From Flavobacterium aurantiibacter (GTDB lineage: Bacteria; Bacteroidota; Bacteroidia; Flavobacteriales; Flavobacteriaceae), in contig NZ_NOXX01000181.1 in the NCBI RefSeq assembly GCF_002251775.1, forward strand, positions 1-39,234: a stretch of DNA of 39,234 nt, written 5' to 3'. Positions 32,298 to 39,234 of this stretch are shown in pieces. The first letter of the stretch is position 1. The number at the start of each line of letters is the position of its first letter. Position numbers and translations under genes: made by a program. The notes under the pieces were generated by a model that was not told where the DNA came from, did no database searches, and worked only from the letters and a program-made list of their open reading frames with translations.

Positions 32298-34520
32298 CTA
32301 ATTCACTTTTCGATAAAAACCTGTCTTTGGCTTTTCTAATAGCATTGGTACAGAGTTGTTTAAGAAATCATCTACTGACCTTTCGGATAAACCTAATTTT
32401 AAGCCAATGGCAACTGCTTCTTTGCGTTGAAATTCTTGCGGAAGCTGGTCTAATAGATGTTTTTTGTTGTTTGGCATTTTGTAAATTGTAGGCTCTTTTT
32501 GTTGTTCCAAATTATTGAACATTAAAAGACTGTGTTGTAAATACACATCTGAAAGCATCAAAGATGCTTGAAAGTCGTCATCAGAACAGGTTACATCTTT
32601 TGAGCAATCGCCATTTTCGAACTTCCGTAGAGCTGTGAATATCATACAAAAACGATACAGAATTAATCCTAAACGAAATACTACACTTGCTGCATCCTCT
32701 CCAGTGAAAATGACAACATTTTTGAGCTTGTCGAAAAAAACTTGGTTGAGTTTATTCCATTGCACTTGGGTTAAAAATACTTCTGTTGGGTATTGATTTA
32801 AGAAATCGACAATTAGCAAAACTTGTTTTGATAATGCTTCAAAGTGGTCGTTGTAAACAATTCCGCCTGGTCTCGGTGATGGGTCTTGCCAAATGATTTC
32901 GTTTTTGAACGCATAAAATATAAAACGACTGAATAAACCATCTTCTGCCGAAGCGATTAGCTTAGGCACTTGGGCAGGTGTGCCTGACAAGGCCACCGCC
33001 AATTGAGGGTGTTTTATTTCTAAAAGTTCACGGTTGGTTTTTCTTGCTGCTGATATTTTTTCGTGATGAAATGCAGCTCTCATTATGTGAGAATAGTTTC
33101 CCCAATCTTGTTTGTTCGCTCCACTCATTGCATCTGCTTCTGTTTCGCAAATGATACCTCTGCCGTCATTGTCTTGTAGTATTTGCATCATCATTGCTTG
33201 GCTACAATCGGCAGGAATAAATAATAATTTGAAAACAGGCTCTTTTGGTTTTTCAGGTATTGGGTCGTCTTTCTTCCTTTTACTCAATTGGGCTTTGTAT
33301 TCTATCATTTCATTTTCGTGTTGGTCTTTGGCTTGTTTGCTGCTTTCCACCATTCTTTCGTGGATTTTATCGCCTAATCTTTTTGCATTTTTCAAAACAC
33401 CTTTGCCACTTGCTGCCGGTGCAATAACAAAAGAAAACAAATGCGGATAAACTCTTTCTTGATGATATACACCTTGAACATCGGGCAAACAACCACTAAT
33501 GATACATAAGGCACTGGTTAAAAAAACATCTCTTTTGCGAGGGTCATTTTCAAAGGCTCTTGCACCTTCTCGAAACAAATCAGGCATTAAATTGATGGCT
33601 TCTATTGGAATGGTTGGGGTTGTTTTTAGATAATCTTCGGTAGTGTCGTTTATGATTTCTTTCTTTTGCGAAACTGCAAGTTTTGCAAACTTGCCAAACT
33701 CTGCGGAATTATTTTGATAAGCACTTTCTATTGATTTGCGTATTTCGGATTGGTTTTCGTGGTAGAAATTTGATGTAATCAAATTTTCTGCCTCTGGGTG
33801 TGGAATACCTCTACGATTGCAATTACAAGCTAATTGATAAATATAGTTGTTGCGGTTTCCATTGTTGTAGGTCAGAATGTTGTTAGTGAAACTAACACAT
33901 TCATCAAAAATGGTGTTGTTCGATTTTTGAGCTTGCTCAAAAAGAGGTTCGCTTAAAGGAGCTTGCTCCTGCAAAGCAATATTAAAAGTGCTTGCACTTT
34001 CATTTAAAAAGGCGTTTGTGTCGTTAGACACAAAACAAAGCCTTGTAATGTCTTTACATTTTGGATCAGCTTCAATATTTATTTCCTTTTCATAAAAGGC
34101 TTGTACTTGCTTATAGGTTTGCTCGTGGGTGTCGTGGTCTGTATTTACTTTGATAAATACTTTTAAACCATCACCACTTGGGCTTGTGAAACAAGCATAA
34201 GTGAAAGGTGTTTTGACCGCAAGGTCAAAAGCCTGTTGTAATTCCTCTGGTGTAAGTTTGTCAAAATCAAGATGAACGAAACCGCTGTAAGAGTTGAGTA
34301 ACTCTTTTTTTCTGCCGTCTTTAAAAGTAGCTGAAGGCGTGAACGCCAAAAGTTCTTTTTTGAGTTGGTCGGCTCTTTCGGGTTTGCCCATACCTTTTGC
34401 CATACGAATAGCATTTATGCTATCGTGATAAGTGCCTGTTTTGATGTTAGAAATAATTGAGGAAAGTGTAACGTCCTCAATAGGCATATTGAAGTTTTTA
34501 AATATCGTTACTTTTTCCAT
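32298..34520 (-). CDS. VirE N-terminal-like / DUF3987 protein
   Basis: 740-residue mobile-element protein. The N-terminal ~190 residues fit the BT4734-like VirE-N/primase-like domain (SYSGFVHLDFDKL...CFTSPSGDGLKVFIKV...KDITRLCFVSND). The C-terminal ~450 residues fit DUF3987, with a P-loop-like run APAASGKGVLKNAKRL and VCETEADAM-type motif (RGIICETEADAMSG). Such proteins lie next to HTH genes on many Bacteroidota integrative elements and may help replicate the excised circle. The start overlaps the preceding HTH gene by 23 bases. It ends 94 bases before the XRE gene, so it is probably a separate unit from the defence-like genes. Confidence 0.88.
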   Translation of the reverse strand: MEKVTIFKNFNMPIEDVTLSSIISNIKTGTYHDSINAIRMAKGMGKPERADQLKKELLAFTPSATFKDGRKKELLNSYSGFVHLDFDKLTPEELQQAFDLAVKTPFTYACFTSPSGDGLKVFIKVNTDHDTHEQTYKQVQAFYEKEINIEADPKCKDITRLCFVSNDTNAFLNESASTFNIALQEQAPLSEPLFEQAQKSNNTIFDECVSFTNNILTYNNGNRNNYIYQLACNCNRRGIPHPEAENLITSNFYHENQSEIRKSIESAYQNNSAEFGKFAKLAVSQKKEIINDTTEDYLKTTPTIPIEAINLMPDLFREGARAFENDPRKRDVFLTSALCIISGCLPDVQGVYHQERVYPHLFSFVIAPAASGKGVLKNAKRLGDKIHERMVESSKQAKDQHENEMIEYKAQLSKRKKDDPIPEKPKEPVFKLLFIPADCSQAMMMQILQDNDGRGIICETEADAMSGANKQDWGNYSHIMRAAFHHEKISAARKTNRELLEIKHPQLAVALSGTPAQVPKLIASAEDGLFSRFIFYAFKNEIIWQDPSPRPGGIVYNDHFEALSKQVLLIVDFLNQYPTEVFLTQVQWNKLNQVFFDKLKNVVIFTGEDAASVVFRLGLILYRFCMIFTALRKFENGDCSKDVTCSDDDFQASLMLSDVYLQHSLLMFNNLEQQKEPTIYKMPNNKKHLLDQLPQEFQRKEAVAIGLKLGLSERSVDDFLNNSVPMLLEKPKTGFYRKVN

Positions 34521-34821
34521 CAGTAGTAAATTTTAGGTTAGCCAATTGATTTGCAGGAATGGTGCTTCTGTCAAGAAGTGCCATAATTTCTGAAAGTCGG
34601 TAGTAAATTTTGTTACCTACTTGAGAATATCCAATTATGTTTTCTGTACGCCAATAAGCTGCGGTACGCTTGCTTATATTCATAATTTGGAGGAACTCTT
34701 GATTGTCGTACCAAACTTGGTCGGGTTCAGTTCTTTGCTTTTGTTTCAAAGTCAAAGAAATATCTTCTAAGCGTTTTTTGATGTCTTGAACCTCTTCTTC
34801 GGAAAATCTATAAAAGCTCAT
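34498..34821 (-). CDS. Small HTH (excisionase/MerR-like) protein
   Basis: 107 residues. The C-terminal half carries a winged HTH of the excisionase kind: QEFLQIMNISKRTAAYWRTE (about 44-63), then IGYSQVGNKIYYRLSEIMALL. The N-terminal part is a short coiled coil. On Bacteroidota elements, pairs of such HTH genes lie before the VirE-N/DUF3987 gene and control excision or transfer genes. It begins two bases after the neighbouring HTH gene ends and its own end overlaps the next start by 23 bases. Confidence 0.82.
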   Translation of the reverse strand: MSFYRFSEEEVQDIKKRLEDISLTLKQKQRTEPDQVWYDNQEFLQIMNISKRTAAYWRTENIIGYSQVGNKIYYRLSEIMALLDRSTIPANQLANLKFTTDGKSNDI

Positions 34822-34823
34822 AA

Positions 34824-35126
34824 CTATTTACGTTTGTTTCTGATTAAATAATTTGCTGCTGCCGTTTCGATGTCTTCCGAAGTTTCCTGCTTATTCCGCA
34901 TCAACCATTCGTCTATTTCTTGGCGGTTGAAATAGAGCTTTTTCCCTTGTGGACAAAAATGAGGGATTTGCTTTTGAGAAGTTAGTTTGTACAAATGTGA
35001 TGCACTGATGTCAAGATATTTGCAGGCATCATTGAATGTGAGTACTTCTTTTTGAAGAAGATTTTGTTCGTCAATTTTTTGTTCTAATTGACTAAGTTTT
35101 TCGAGAATTTGATTTACTTCCATCAT
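34824..35126 (-). CDS. Small HTH (excisionase-family) protein
   Basis: 100 residues. A leading coiled coil (LEKLSQLEQKIDEQNLLQKE) is followed by an HTH_17/excisionase domain: LTFNDACKYLDISASHLYKL (about 29-48), TSQKQIPHFCPQGKKLYFNR, and QEIDEWLMRNK. The phrase YFNRxExDxWL is the hallmark of the family. Likely a DNA-bending protein for excision or a regulator. First gene of the HTH-HTH-DUF3987 set, with paired hairpins in the 113-base gap upstream. Confidence 0.87.
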   Translation of the reverse strand: MMEVNQILEKLSQLEQKIDEQNLLQKEVLTFNDACKYLDISASHLYKLTSQKQIPHFCPQGKKLYFNRQEIDEWLMRNKQETSEDIETAAANYLIRNKRK

Positions 35127-35158
35127 TTGATATTTTTATGATTACGGAAGCAAAACAA

Positions 35159-35204
35159 GGCACTATATGAGTGCTATGGTAGTTGCATAGGGTTGTGCAA
35201 CCCT
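35159..35204. promoter_or_regulatory. Two adjacent hairpins upstream of the HTH pair
   Basis: GCACT-ATATG-AGTGC (about 35160-35174) and AGGGTTG-TG-CAACCCT (35189-35204) lie side by side in the gap between the RteC-like gene and the HTH genes. Neither has a T-run on the minus strand, so operator sites or a processed junction are likelier than a terminator. Confidence 0.45.
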
Positions 35205-35239
35205 GTGTTATTTCTTTTATTATCAAATAGTTATGTTAT

Positions 35240-35998
35240 TTATTTTTCTTTATCTTTTTTTGCTCTTTGCATCAAATGGGTGAATTTTCCCTGCCAAAAA
35301 TCAACTGCATTAAAGTCTGGAACATCAAAAGCGTTCTTGATAGAGTTGGCACTCACATCTTCTTTTTGCTTGGATGAAAAGCTCTCAGCTATGAAGTTGA
35401 AAATATCGGTTTTGTGTTTTGCTTCAATGATACCTTCATCATACAAGGCTCTGAATAAATAGGCTATTTCTTTGACAGTAAGATTGGTTTTTAGTTTGTC
35501 TTTAGGCTCTTGCTGGGCTTGAATAGAGAAGTCGGCAAATGAACCTAAATAGCCTTTTTTGAAGTCTTGTAGGGCTTGTTCTGTTGCTTCTTGGAATAAG
35601 TGGAAGTGTTTCTCATACCATTTGAAAACGTGACCGAAATATTTTTGGTCATATTCAGACATTGAAGAATAATGATTTGGCTCTGAATTTGGAAACCAAT
35701 AATCTTTCCAATACTGTTCTTTCATAGCTTCAAAGCGTAGCTTTGGGCTATGGGTTTTAAACTGGCTCAATGATACCGTAAGGTATTTATTGATTTCGTT
35801 GTTGTTGAGGTGTTGGGTTCTTTTGTAAATGGTCTGAACAAATTCACTCAATAGTGGTCCTTCCATAAATCGGTTGAAATATTCAGGATCAAATTTATAC
35901 TGTTCCCAAAGGTTGTCAAACTTATGTTTGTACTCAACTGCTTCAATTGAAATTCTCAATTCCAATTCTTCTACTAAAAATATTTGCGGTGCTTCCAT
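35240..35998 (-). CDS. RteC-like mobile-element regulator
   Basis: 252 residues. The C-terminal domain (about 165-250) has the pattern VKEIAYLFRALYDEGIIEAK...FIAESFSSKQKEDVSANSIKNAF, found in RteC-like proteins of Bacteroidota conjugative elements. The N-terminal part is helical, opening MEAPQIFLVEELELRISIEA. RteC in CTnDOT activates excision genes; here the role is inferred from the family and from the position directly after the integrase (three bases). The match is to the C-terminal pattern only, so a broader family name would also be acceptable. Confidence 0.65.
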   Translation of the reverse strand: MEAPQIFLVEELELRISIEAVEYKHKFDNLWEQYKFDPEYFNRFMEGPLLSEFVQTIYKRTQHLNNNEINKYLTVSLSQFKTHSPKLRFEAMKEQYWKDYWFPNSEPNHYSSMSEYDQKYFGHVFKWYEKHFHLFQEATEQALQDFKKGYLGSFADFSIQAQQEPKDKLKTNLTVKEIAYLFRALYDEGIIEAKHKTDIFNFIAESFSSKQKEDVSANSIKNAFDVPDFNAVDFWQGKFTHLMQRAKKDKEK

Positions 35999-36000
35999 AC

Positions 36001-37107
36001 TTATAATTTGATTTTGATTTTGGTGGCAGCTTCTACCTTTTTTTCGTTGATAACCTTTGCGTATATCTCGGTAGTAGAAAGGTTTTTATGCCCTAATAAT
36101 TTTGAAACTGTGTAAATGTCTGTGCCTAAAGTCAACTGAAGCGTAGCGTAAGTATGACGAGCACAATGGAACGTGATGTGCTTATTAATGCCTGCATCAA
36201 TTAACCAATCCTTTAAATAGGTTTTGTTCCAATTACCATATTTAAGCCCTGTAAATACTCTTTCCTTTGGTTCTTTTTGTTCGCCTAATAATTCTCTTGC
36301 TTCTTCTGCAATAGGTAAGGTTTCAGCTCCGTTTGTTTTTTGCTGACGAAAACGAATAAAGTAACCTAAATTATCAGAGTGCTGAATTTCTGACCATTTT
36401 AGCTTCTCAATATCCGACCATCTTAAACCAGTCAAACAAGAAAAAATGAACATACGCTTTAGCGTTTCATTTCGGCAATGGGTGTTGGCTAACTTTTGTA
36501 ATTCTTCAAGGGTTAAAAATTCTCGTTCTACATCATCCTGTGGGAAGGGTTCTACCTGTTCAGCTGGATTGAATTTGATTAAGCCTTCTTTTAATGCTTG
36601 TTTTAGTGCAGCTCTTAATTTATTAAAATAACTGTACTTGGTATTTAGTGAAATGCCTTCACCTGTTTTGGTTTTGGCTTCATAGTCCAAGTAATCTTTG
36701 AACCCTTCAACCCATTCTTTATCTAAACGTTCAAACGTAACATCTTTGGGGTTGTATTCTTTAATCAGTATACGAACTGCATTCCAATTGCCGTAATTAC
36801 CCAAACTGGCTTTTTTCTTTTCTGTAAGTGCATAAAAAAACTCAAAGAAGCTGCCTTTCAATTTCTCTTTATCTCGGAAACCGTAAATACTGTTTTGAAC
36901 TTCTAAATGTCTTTTGCTTCGGATGCTTTCAGCCAATTCAAGGATTTTTTTGTTCTCGTCCTTTTGGGCTTTGGTTAAACTTCCTTTATCGGGTTCAGGT
37001 GTGAGGTATAAACCTAAATGTTCATACTCTCTTTTTCCTTGGTCGTAGTAGTCAAGGTAGAGGGTTATTTTATTCCCCTTTTTGCGTTGTCTTAATGCTA
37101 TTTTCAT
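36001..37107 (-). CDS. Tyrosine recombinase (integrase) of the island
   Basis: 368-residue site-specific recombinase. It has an N-terminal arm-DNA-binding domain (about 1-75, IALRQRKKGNKITLYLDYYD), a SAM-like core-binding domain (about 85-180), and a catalytic domain (about 195-368). Catalytic residues are Arg229 (TGLRWSDI), His314 and Arg317 (HCARHTY), His340 (LLGHKNLS) and nucleophile Tyr349 (TEIYAKV). The type is common on Bacteroidota integrative elements. It lies about 630 bases from the mnmE attachment site, with one HTH gene between. It should recombine the mnmE-end att copies to insert or excise the island. Confidence 0.95.
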   Translation of the reverse strand: MKIALRQRKKGNKITLYLDYYDQGKREYEHLGLYLTPEPDKGSLTKAQKDENKKILELAESIRSKRHLEVQNSIYGFRDKEKLKGSFFEFFYALTEKKKASLGNYGNWNAVRILIKEYNPKDVTFERLDKEWVEGFKDYLDYEAKTKTGEGISLNTKYSYFNKLRAALKQALKEGLIKFNPAEQVEPFPQDDVEREFLTLEELQKLANTHCRNETLKRMFIFSCLTGLRWSDIEKLKWSEIQHSDNLGYFIRFRQQKTNGAETLPIAEEARELLGEQKEPKERVFTGLKYGNWNKTYLKDWLIDAGINKHITFHCARHTYATLQLTLGTDIYTVSKLLGHKNLSTTEIYAKVINEKKVEAATKIKIKL

Positions 37108-37113
37108 ACTTCA

Positions 37114-37515
37114 TCAGTTAAAAAGATTATCAATTTCGGAACGTGGTATAATTGTTCTTCTGCCCAATTTGCCAGCTTTAAGTTCAGCCCTCTGAATCAT
37201 TCTTTGAATAGTCCAACGACTTGCCCCTAATAGAATGGCAGTTTCTTGAACGCTTAAAAATTCTTTATCTCTAAGGTTTAAAAAATTACCTGTTTTGACT
37301 GGCAAACTTTGCAGACTTTGCAGGTTTTCGGAATTTGCAGAAGTAACGGATTTGATTTGGTCGGATAGAGTAGTTTGAACCTTCTCTTCTCGCTTTCTTT
37401 GTTTGTATGCTCTACTGGCACATTTATGACCACAAAAACGAGTTGTAGTGGTTTGGGCAACAAATGCCTGACCACAATGTTGGCAGAATTTCGGAATTTT
37501 AATATTACTACTCAT
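37114..37515 (-). CDS. Zinc-finger plus HTH protein, probable excisionase
   Basis: 133 residues. The N-terminus has a short zinc-finger-like pattern with CQHCG and FCGHKC (Cys11, Cys14 and a later Cys pair). The C-terminus is an excisionase-type HTH (EFLSVQETAILLGASRWTIQ, then GRRTIIPRSEIDNLF). The gene precedes the integrase by six bases and is nearest to attR, the usual position for a recombination directionality factor. One exact TTGGGCAACAAA repeat (37453-37464) lies within its coding sequence. Confidence 0.85.
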   Translation of the reverse strand: MSSNIKIPKFCQHCGQAFVAQTTTTRFCGHKCASRAYKQRKREEKVQTTLSDQIKSVTSANSENLQSLQSLPVKTGNFLNLRDKEFLSVQETAILLGASRWTIQRMIQRAELKAGKLGRRTIIPRSEIDNLFN

Positions 37516-37733
37516 ATGTTGCTTATTAGTGCCTGATGTTGCTCGGTGGTGCTAATTGGTGCATTATTTCACCAGTACCTTTTAATATGTGCCTTTGGGC
37601 AACAAATTTGTTGTTTGAGCAACAACTGGGCAACAAAAATAAGCAAATAAGTGTAATTGGGCAACAAAAAAGAGAAGAATGTTTGTTTATAAACCCAATA
37701 AAAACAAGTAGTTAGAAGACAAGAGAAAGATAA
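37516..37733. promoter_or_regulatory. Right island end: arm-type repeats and integrase promoter region
   Basis: This 218-base gap has no gene. It holds four TTGGGCAACAAA-like words in one orientation: 37595-37606 and 37657-37668 (exact), 37615-37626 (TTGAGCAACAAC) and 37626-37637 (CTGGGCAACAAA). Together with those at 13611-13655 they form a set at both island ends, as expected for integrase arm sites. The promoter of the HTH-integrase genes must also lie here. Confidence 0.65.
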
Positions 37734-37751
37734 CTACTTCCCGATACAAAA
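37734..37751 (-). repeat. attR: mnmE 3' end at the integrase side
   Basis: The last six codons of mnmE (TTTTGTATCGGGAAGTAG, F-C-I-G-K-stop) match the isolated copy at 13558-13575 with three synonymous changes. The mnmE frame stays intact through the site, so insertion restores the protein end. Confidence 0.8.
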
Positions 37752-39152
37752 ATTCGCAAAGATATTTCCCAACAGCTCATCGTTGGTAACCTGACCTGTG
37801 ATTAAACCAAAGTAATATAAGGCGTCTTTAATGTCGATTGCGAGTAAGTCGCTGCTAATGTTTGATTTAATTCCCGAATCAACGCGTAACATGGCATCGA
37901 GTGCTTGTTGCAACGCGTCGAAATGCCGCACATTACTCACCACAGTTTCGTCGCTGCGAATGGCGCCTAGCGCTACTTGCGACTGTAATAAGGTTTTCAA
38001 TGCCTCTACACCAGATCGTTCGCGCGCGGAAATGCCTACAAATTGTAAGCCCGAAACGCCTTCAAATGTTGTGGTAAAACGGTCTCGAAAAGCAGCCAAA
38101 AAGTGCTCCGAAAGGCGGTCGATTTTATTCAAAACTACAACCACAAACTTGTCTGGAAACCGATTCTTTTGTTGGGCAATTTCTGTGAAAACAGCAGCTA
38201 AATTGGCTGTTTCTTCCAAGCTAAGTAGGTACAAAACCACTTTGGCTGCGCCGGCTTTTTCGAAAGTTTTCTGTATGCCCATTTGTTCTACAACGTCGGT
38301 CGTAACGCGAATTCCCGCTGTGTCGATGAATCGAAAACGGATTCCGCCAATGCTAATTTCGTCTTCTACGGTGTCGCGCGTGGTTCCTGCAATGTCCGAA
38401 ACTAAAGCGCGTTCTTCGTTGAGTAATGCGTTTAGTAGGGTCGATTTCCCAACATTCGGTTCGCCGATAATTGCAACAGGAACACCAGTTTTCAAGACGT
38501 TACCCACAGCAAAGGAGTCTATGAGTCGTTTTAATACAAAAAGAATACGTTGTACGAGCGCTTCAAAGGCTTTACGATCGGCAAACGCCACATCTTCTTC
38601 TGCAAAATCGAGTTCGAGTTCAATTAAACTGGCAAAATTCAGCAGTTCTTCGCGTAGCTTTGCAATTTCCGACGAAAATCCGCCTCGCATCTGGTTCATG
38701 GCGAGTTGATGTGCCGCAGCGCTGTCCGAAGCAATTAAATCGGCAACCGCTTCGGCTTGCGATAAGTCGAGTTTTCCATTTAAGAAGGCGCGCAGGGTAA
38801 ACTCGCCGGGTTCGGCCATACGGCAACCGTGTTTTACGGCAAGTGAAAGGATACGTTGTTGAATGTAACTGCTGCCGTGGCACGAAATTTCAACCACATT
38901 TTCGCCGGTATAGGAATGCGGACCTTTAAAAAGCGACAACAACACTTCGTCGATAACTTGTTCGTCTTCAATAATATGCCCGAGTAGAATGGTGTGCGAT
39001 GCTTGTTTGCGTAGGTCTTTTCCTTTTATCGATCGAAACAGCTGTGCAGCAATCGTTAGGGCTTGATCGCCAGAAATTCGAACCACAGCAATGGCACCTA
39101 CTCCGGGAGCGGTAGCAAGGGCAACAATTGTATCTTTTAGGTTAGCCGACAT
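37734..39152 (-). CDS. mnmE: tRNA uridine-34 modification GTPase MnmE
   Basis: About 472 residues from the ATG at 39152, beginning MSANLKDTIVALATAPGVGA. The N-terminal tetrahydrofolate-binding domain (about 1-120) has YTGENVVEISCHGS. The G domain has GEPNVGKSTLLNALL (G1), IAGTTRDTVED (G2), DTAG (G3) and NKID (G4). The C-terminus is FCIGK, whose Cys is essential in the family. With MnmG it installs carboxymethylaminomethyl or aminomethyl groups on wobble U34. A frame starting 23 codons earlier is rejected because those residues lie across the promoter. The island's attR lies in the last codons. Confidence 0.95.
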   Translation of the reverse strand: MSANLKDTIVALATAPGVGAIAVVRISGDQALTIAAQLFRSIKGKDLRKQASHTILLGHIIEDEQVIDEVLLSLFKGPHSYTGENVVEISCHGSSYIQQRILSLAVKHGCRMAEPGEFTLRAFLNGKLDLSQAEAVADLIASDSAAAHQLAMNQMRGGFSSEIAKLREELLNFASLIELELDFAEEDVAFADRKAFEALVQRILFVLKRLIDSFAVGNVLKTGVPVAIIGEPNVGKSTLLNALLNEERALVSDIAGTTRDTVEDEISIGGIRFRFIDTAGIRVTTDVVEQMGIQKTFEKAGAAKVVLYLLSLEETANLAAVFTEIAQQKNRFPDKFVVVVLNKIDRLSEHFLAAFRDRFTTTFEGVSGLQFVGISARERSGVEALKTLLQSQVALGAIRSDETVVSNVRHFDALQQALDAMLRVDSGIKSNISSDLLAIDIKDALYYFGLITGQVTNDELLGNIFANFCIGK

Positions 39153-39162
39153 CTTTTTTGTG

Positions 39163-39170
39163 CAAAAGTA
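39163..39170 (-). promoter_or_regulatory. Putative -7 box for mnmE
   Basis: On the minus strand this reads TACTTTTG, matching TAnnTTTG. It ends 10 bases before the mnmE ATG at 39152, so the transcript would have almost no leader. This supports the shorter start. Confidence 0.4.
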
Positions 39171-39193
39171 AGTTATAATTTGCTTGTTTTTTA

Positions 39194-39234
39194 TGCCGGC
39201 CGGGCGCATCCGCTGTTGCAACTCCGCGTGCAGC
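39194..39234. repeat. GC-rich repeat at the right window edge
   Basis: The reverse complement reads CGCGGAGTTGCAACAGCGGA, then a CGCCCGGCCGG run. It is loosely similar to the GCGCAAAGGATTGCAATGGA and CCCCGGCCGGG phrases at 241-390. It is probably another copy of a dispersed intergenic repeat, cut by the window end. Confidence 0.35.

Larger units (their letters stand above)
13558..37751. mobile_element. Genomic island of about 24.2 kb integrated at the mnmE 3' end
   Basis: The island is bounded by two copies of the mnmE 3' terminus (13558-13575 and 37734-37751) and carries a tyrosine recombinase next to mnmE. Repeats of the form TTGGGCAACAAA lie inside both ends. It interrupts a chromosome that otherwise runs thiolase to mnmE. 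Genes within it look more AT-rich than the flanks by eye. The mnmE-proximal end has integrase, excisionase-like HTH, RteC-like, HTH pair and VirE-N/DUF3987 genes; the middle carries the ten-gene defence-like unit; the far end carries a thermonuclease, a 267-residue gene and an insertion sequence. No relaxase, coupling protein or type IV secretion gene is visible, so it is at most mobilisable. Confidence 0.85.

Noticed and set aside
37831-38709. Long plus-strand open frame opposite mnmE
   Set aside because: It is antisense to a fully conserved MnmE and its Ser/Thr/Lys-rich composition is an artefact of that coding strand.
39153-39221. 23-codon extension of MnmE
   Set aside because: It covers the -7 box, and MnmE proteins begin a few residues before the DTIVALATA block.
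1-39234. CRISPR array
   Set aside because: No series of regularly spaced identical repeats and no cas genes are visible.

Overview
The window looks like a chromosomal stretch of a member of the Bacteroidota, probably the order Flavobacteriales. The reasons are menaquinone genes (MenD, MenB), a DUF4920 lipoprotein, a stand-alone MnmD, several TAnnTTTG promoter boxes of the Bacteroidota type, weak Shine-Dalgarno sequences, and an island whose integrase, HTH and VirE-N/DUF3987 proteins are of Bacteroidota type. By eye the chromosomal genes are richer in G+C than the island genes.

Layout: 1-428 holds a decayed transposase tail, a palindromic terminator and a structured GC-rich repeat. 429-13190 is ordinary chromosome. 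It carries an ECF sigma/anti-sigma pair; a glutathione peroxidase-like lipoprotein; a GNAT acetyltransferase; a tight operon menD - CvfB-like S1 protein - menB - two bacterial-PH membrane proteins - kdsB; a second overlapping set DUF4920 lipoprotein - CXXCH lipoprotein - mnmD; a 65-residue protein; and a thiolase followed by an NlpC/P60 hydrolase. 37734-39152 is mnmE.

Between the thiolase and mnmE lies a genomic island of about 24.2 kb (13558-37751). It sits in the last codons of mnmE: the FCIGK-stop end of MnmE is found in frame at both island ends, differing only at synonymous third positions. SGI1-type islands of Proteobacteria use the same gene end. Seven TTGGGCAACAAA-like repeats, six between the genes and the att sites and one inside the HTH gene beside the integrase, look like arm sites for the tyrosine recombinase encoded beside mnmE. 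The mnmE side carries recombination and maintenance genes: integrase, an excisionase-like HTH protein, an RteC-like protein, two small HTH proteins and a VirE-N/DUF3987 protein. The far side carries a thermonuclease, a 267-residue protein of unknown function, a DUF6943-like gene, and an intact IS1182-family insertion sequence with a 10-bp target duplication, placed in the loop of a long inverted repeat. No relaxase or conjugation genes are visible.

The core cargo is one leftward unit of ten genes (32203 down to 18558) with gaps of 18 bp or less, or overlaps. The order is XRE regulator, SNF2-type helicase, 358-residue HTH/RhuM-like protein, Doc/Fic-type protein, type III-like DNA methyltransferase (Mod), type III-like restriction helicase-nuclease (Res), TrlF-type PHP+SMC-like ATPase, 155-residue unknown, Ser/Thr protein kinase, 63-residue unknown. 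The likeliest reading is a composite anti-phage system built round a type III restriction-modification core, with extra sensing, toxin and signalling modules. The composition as a whole does not match a named system that I can state with certainty, and it is the best candidate here for something undescribed.
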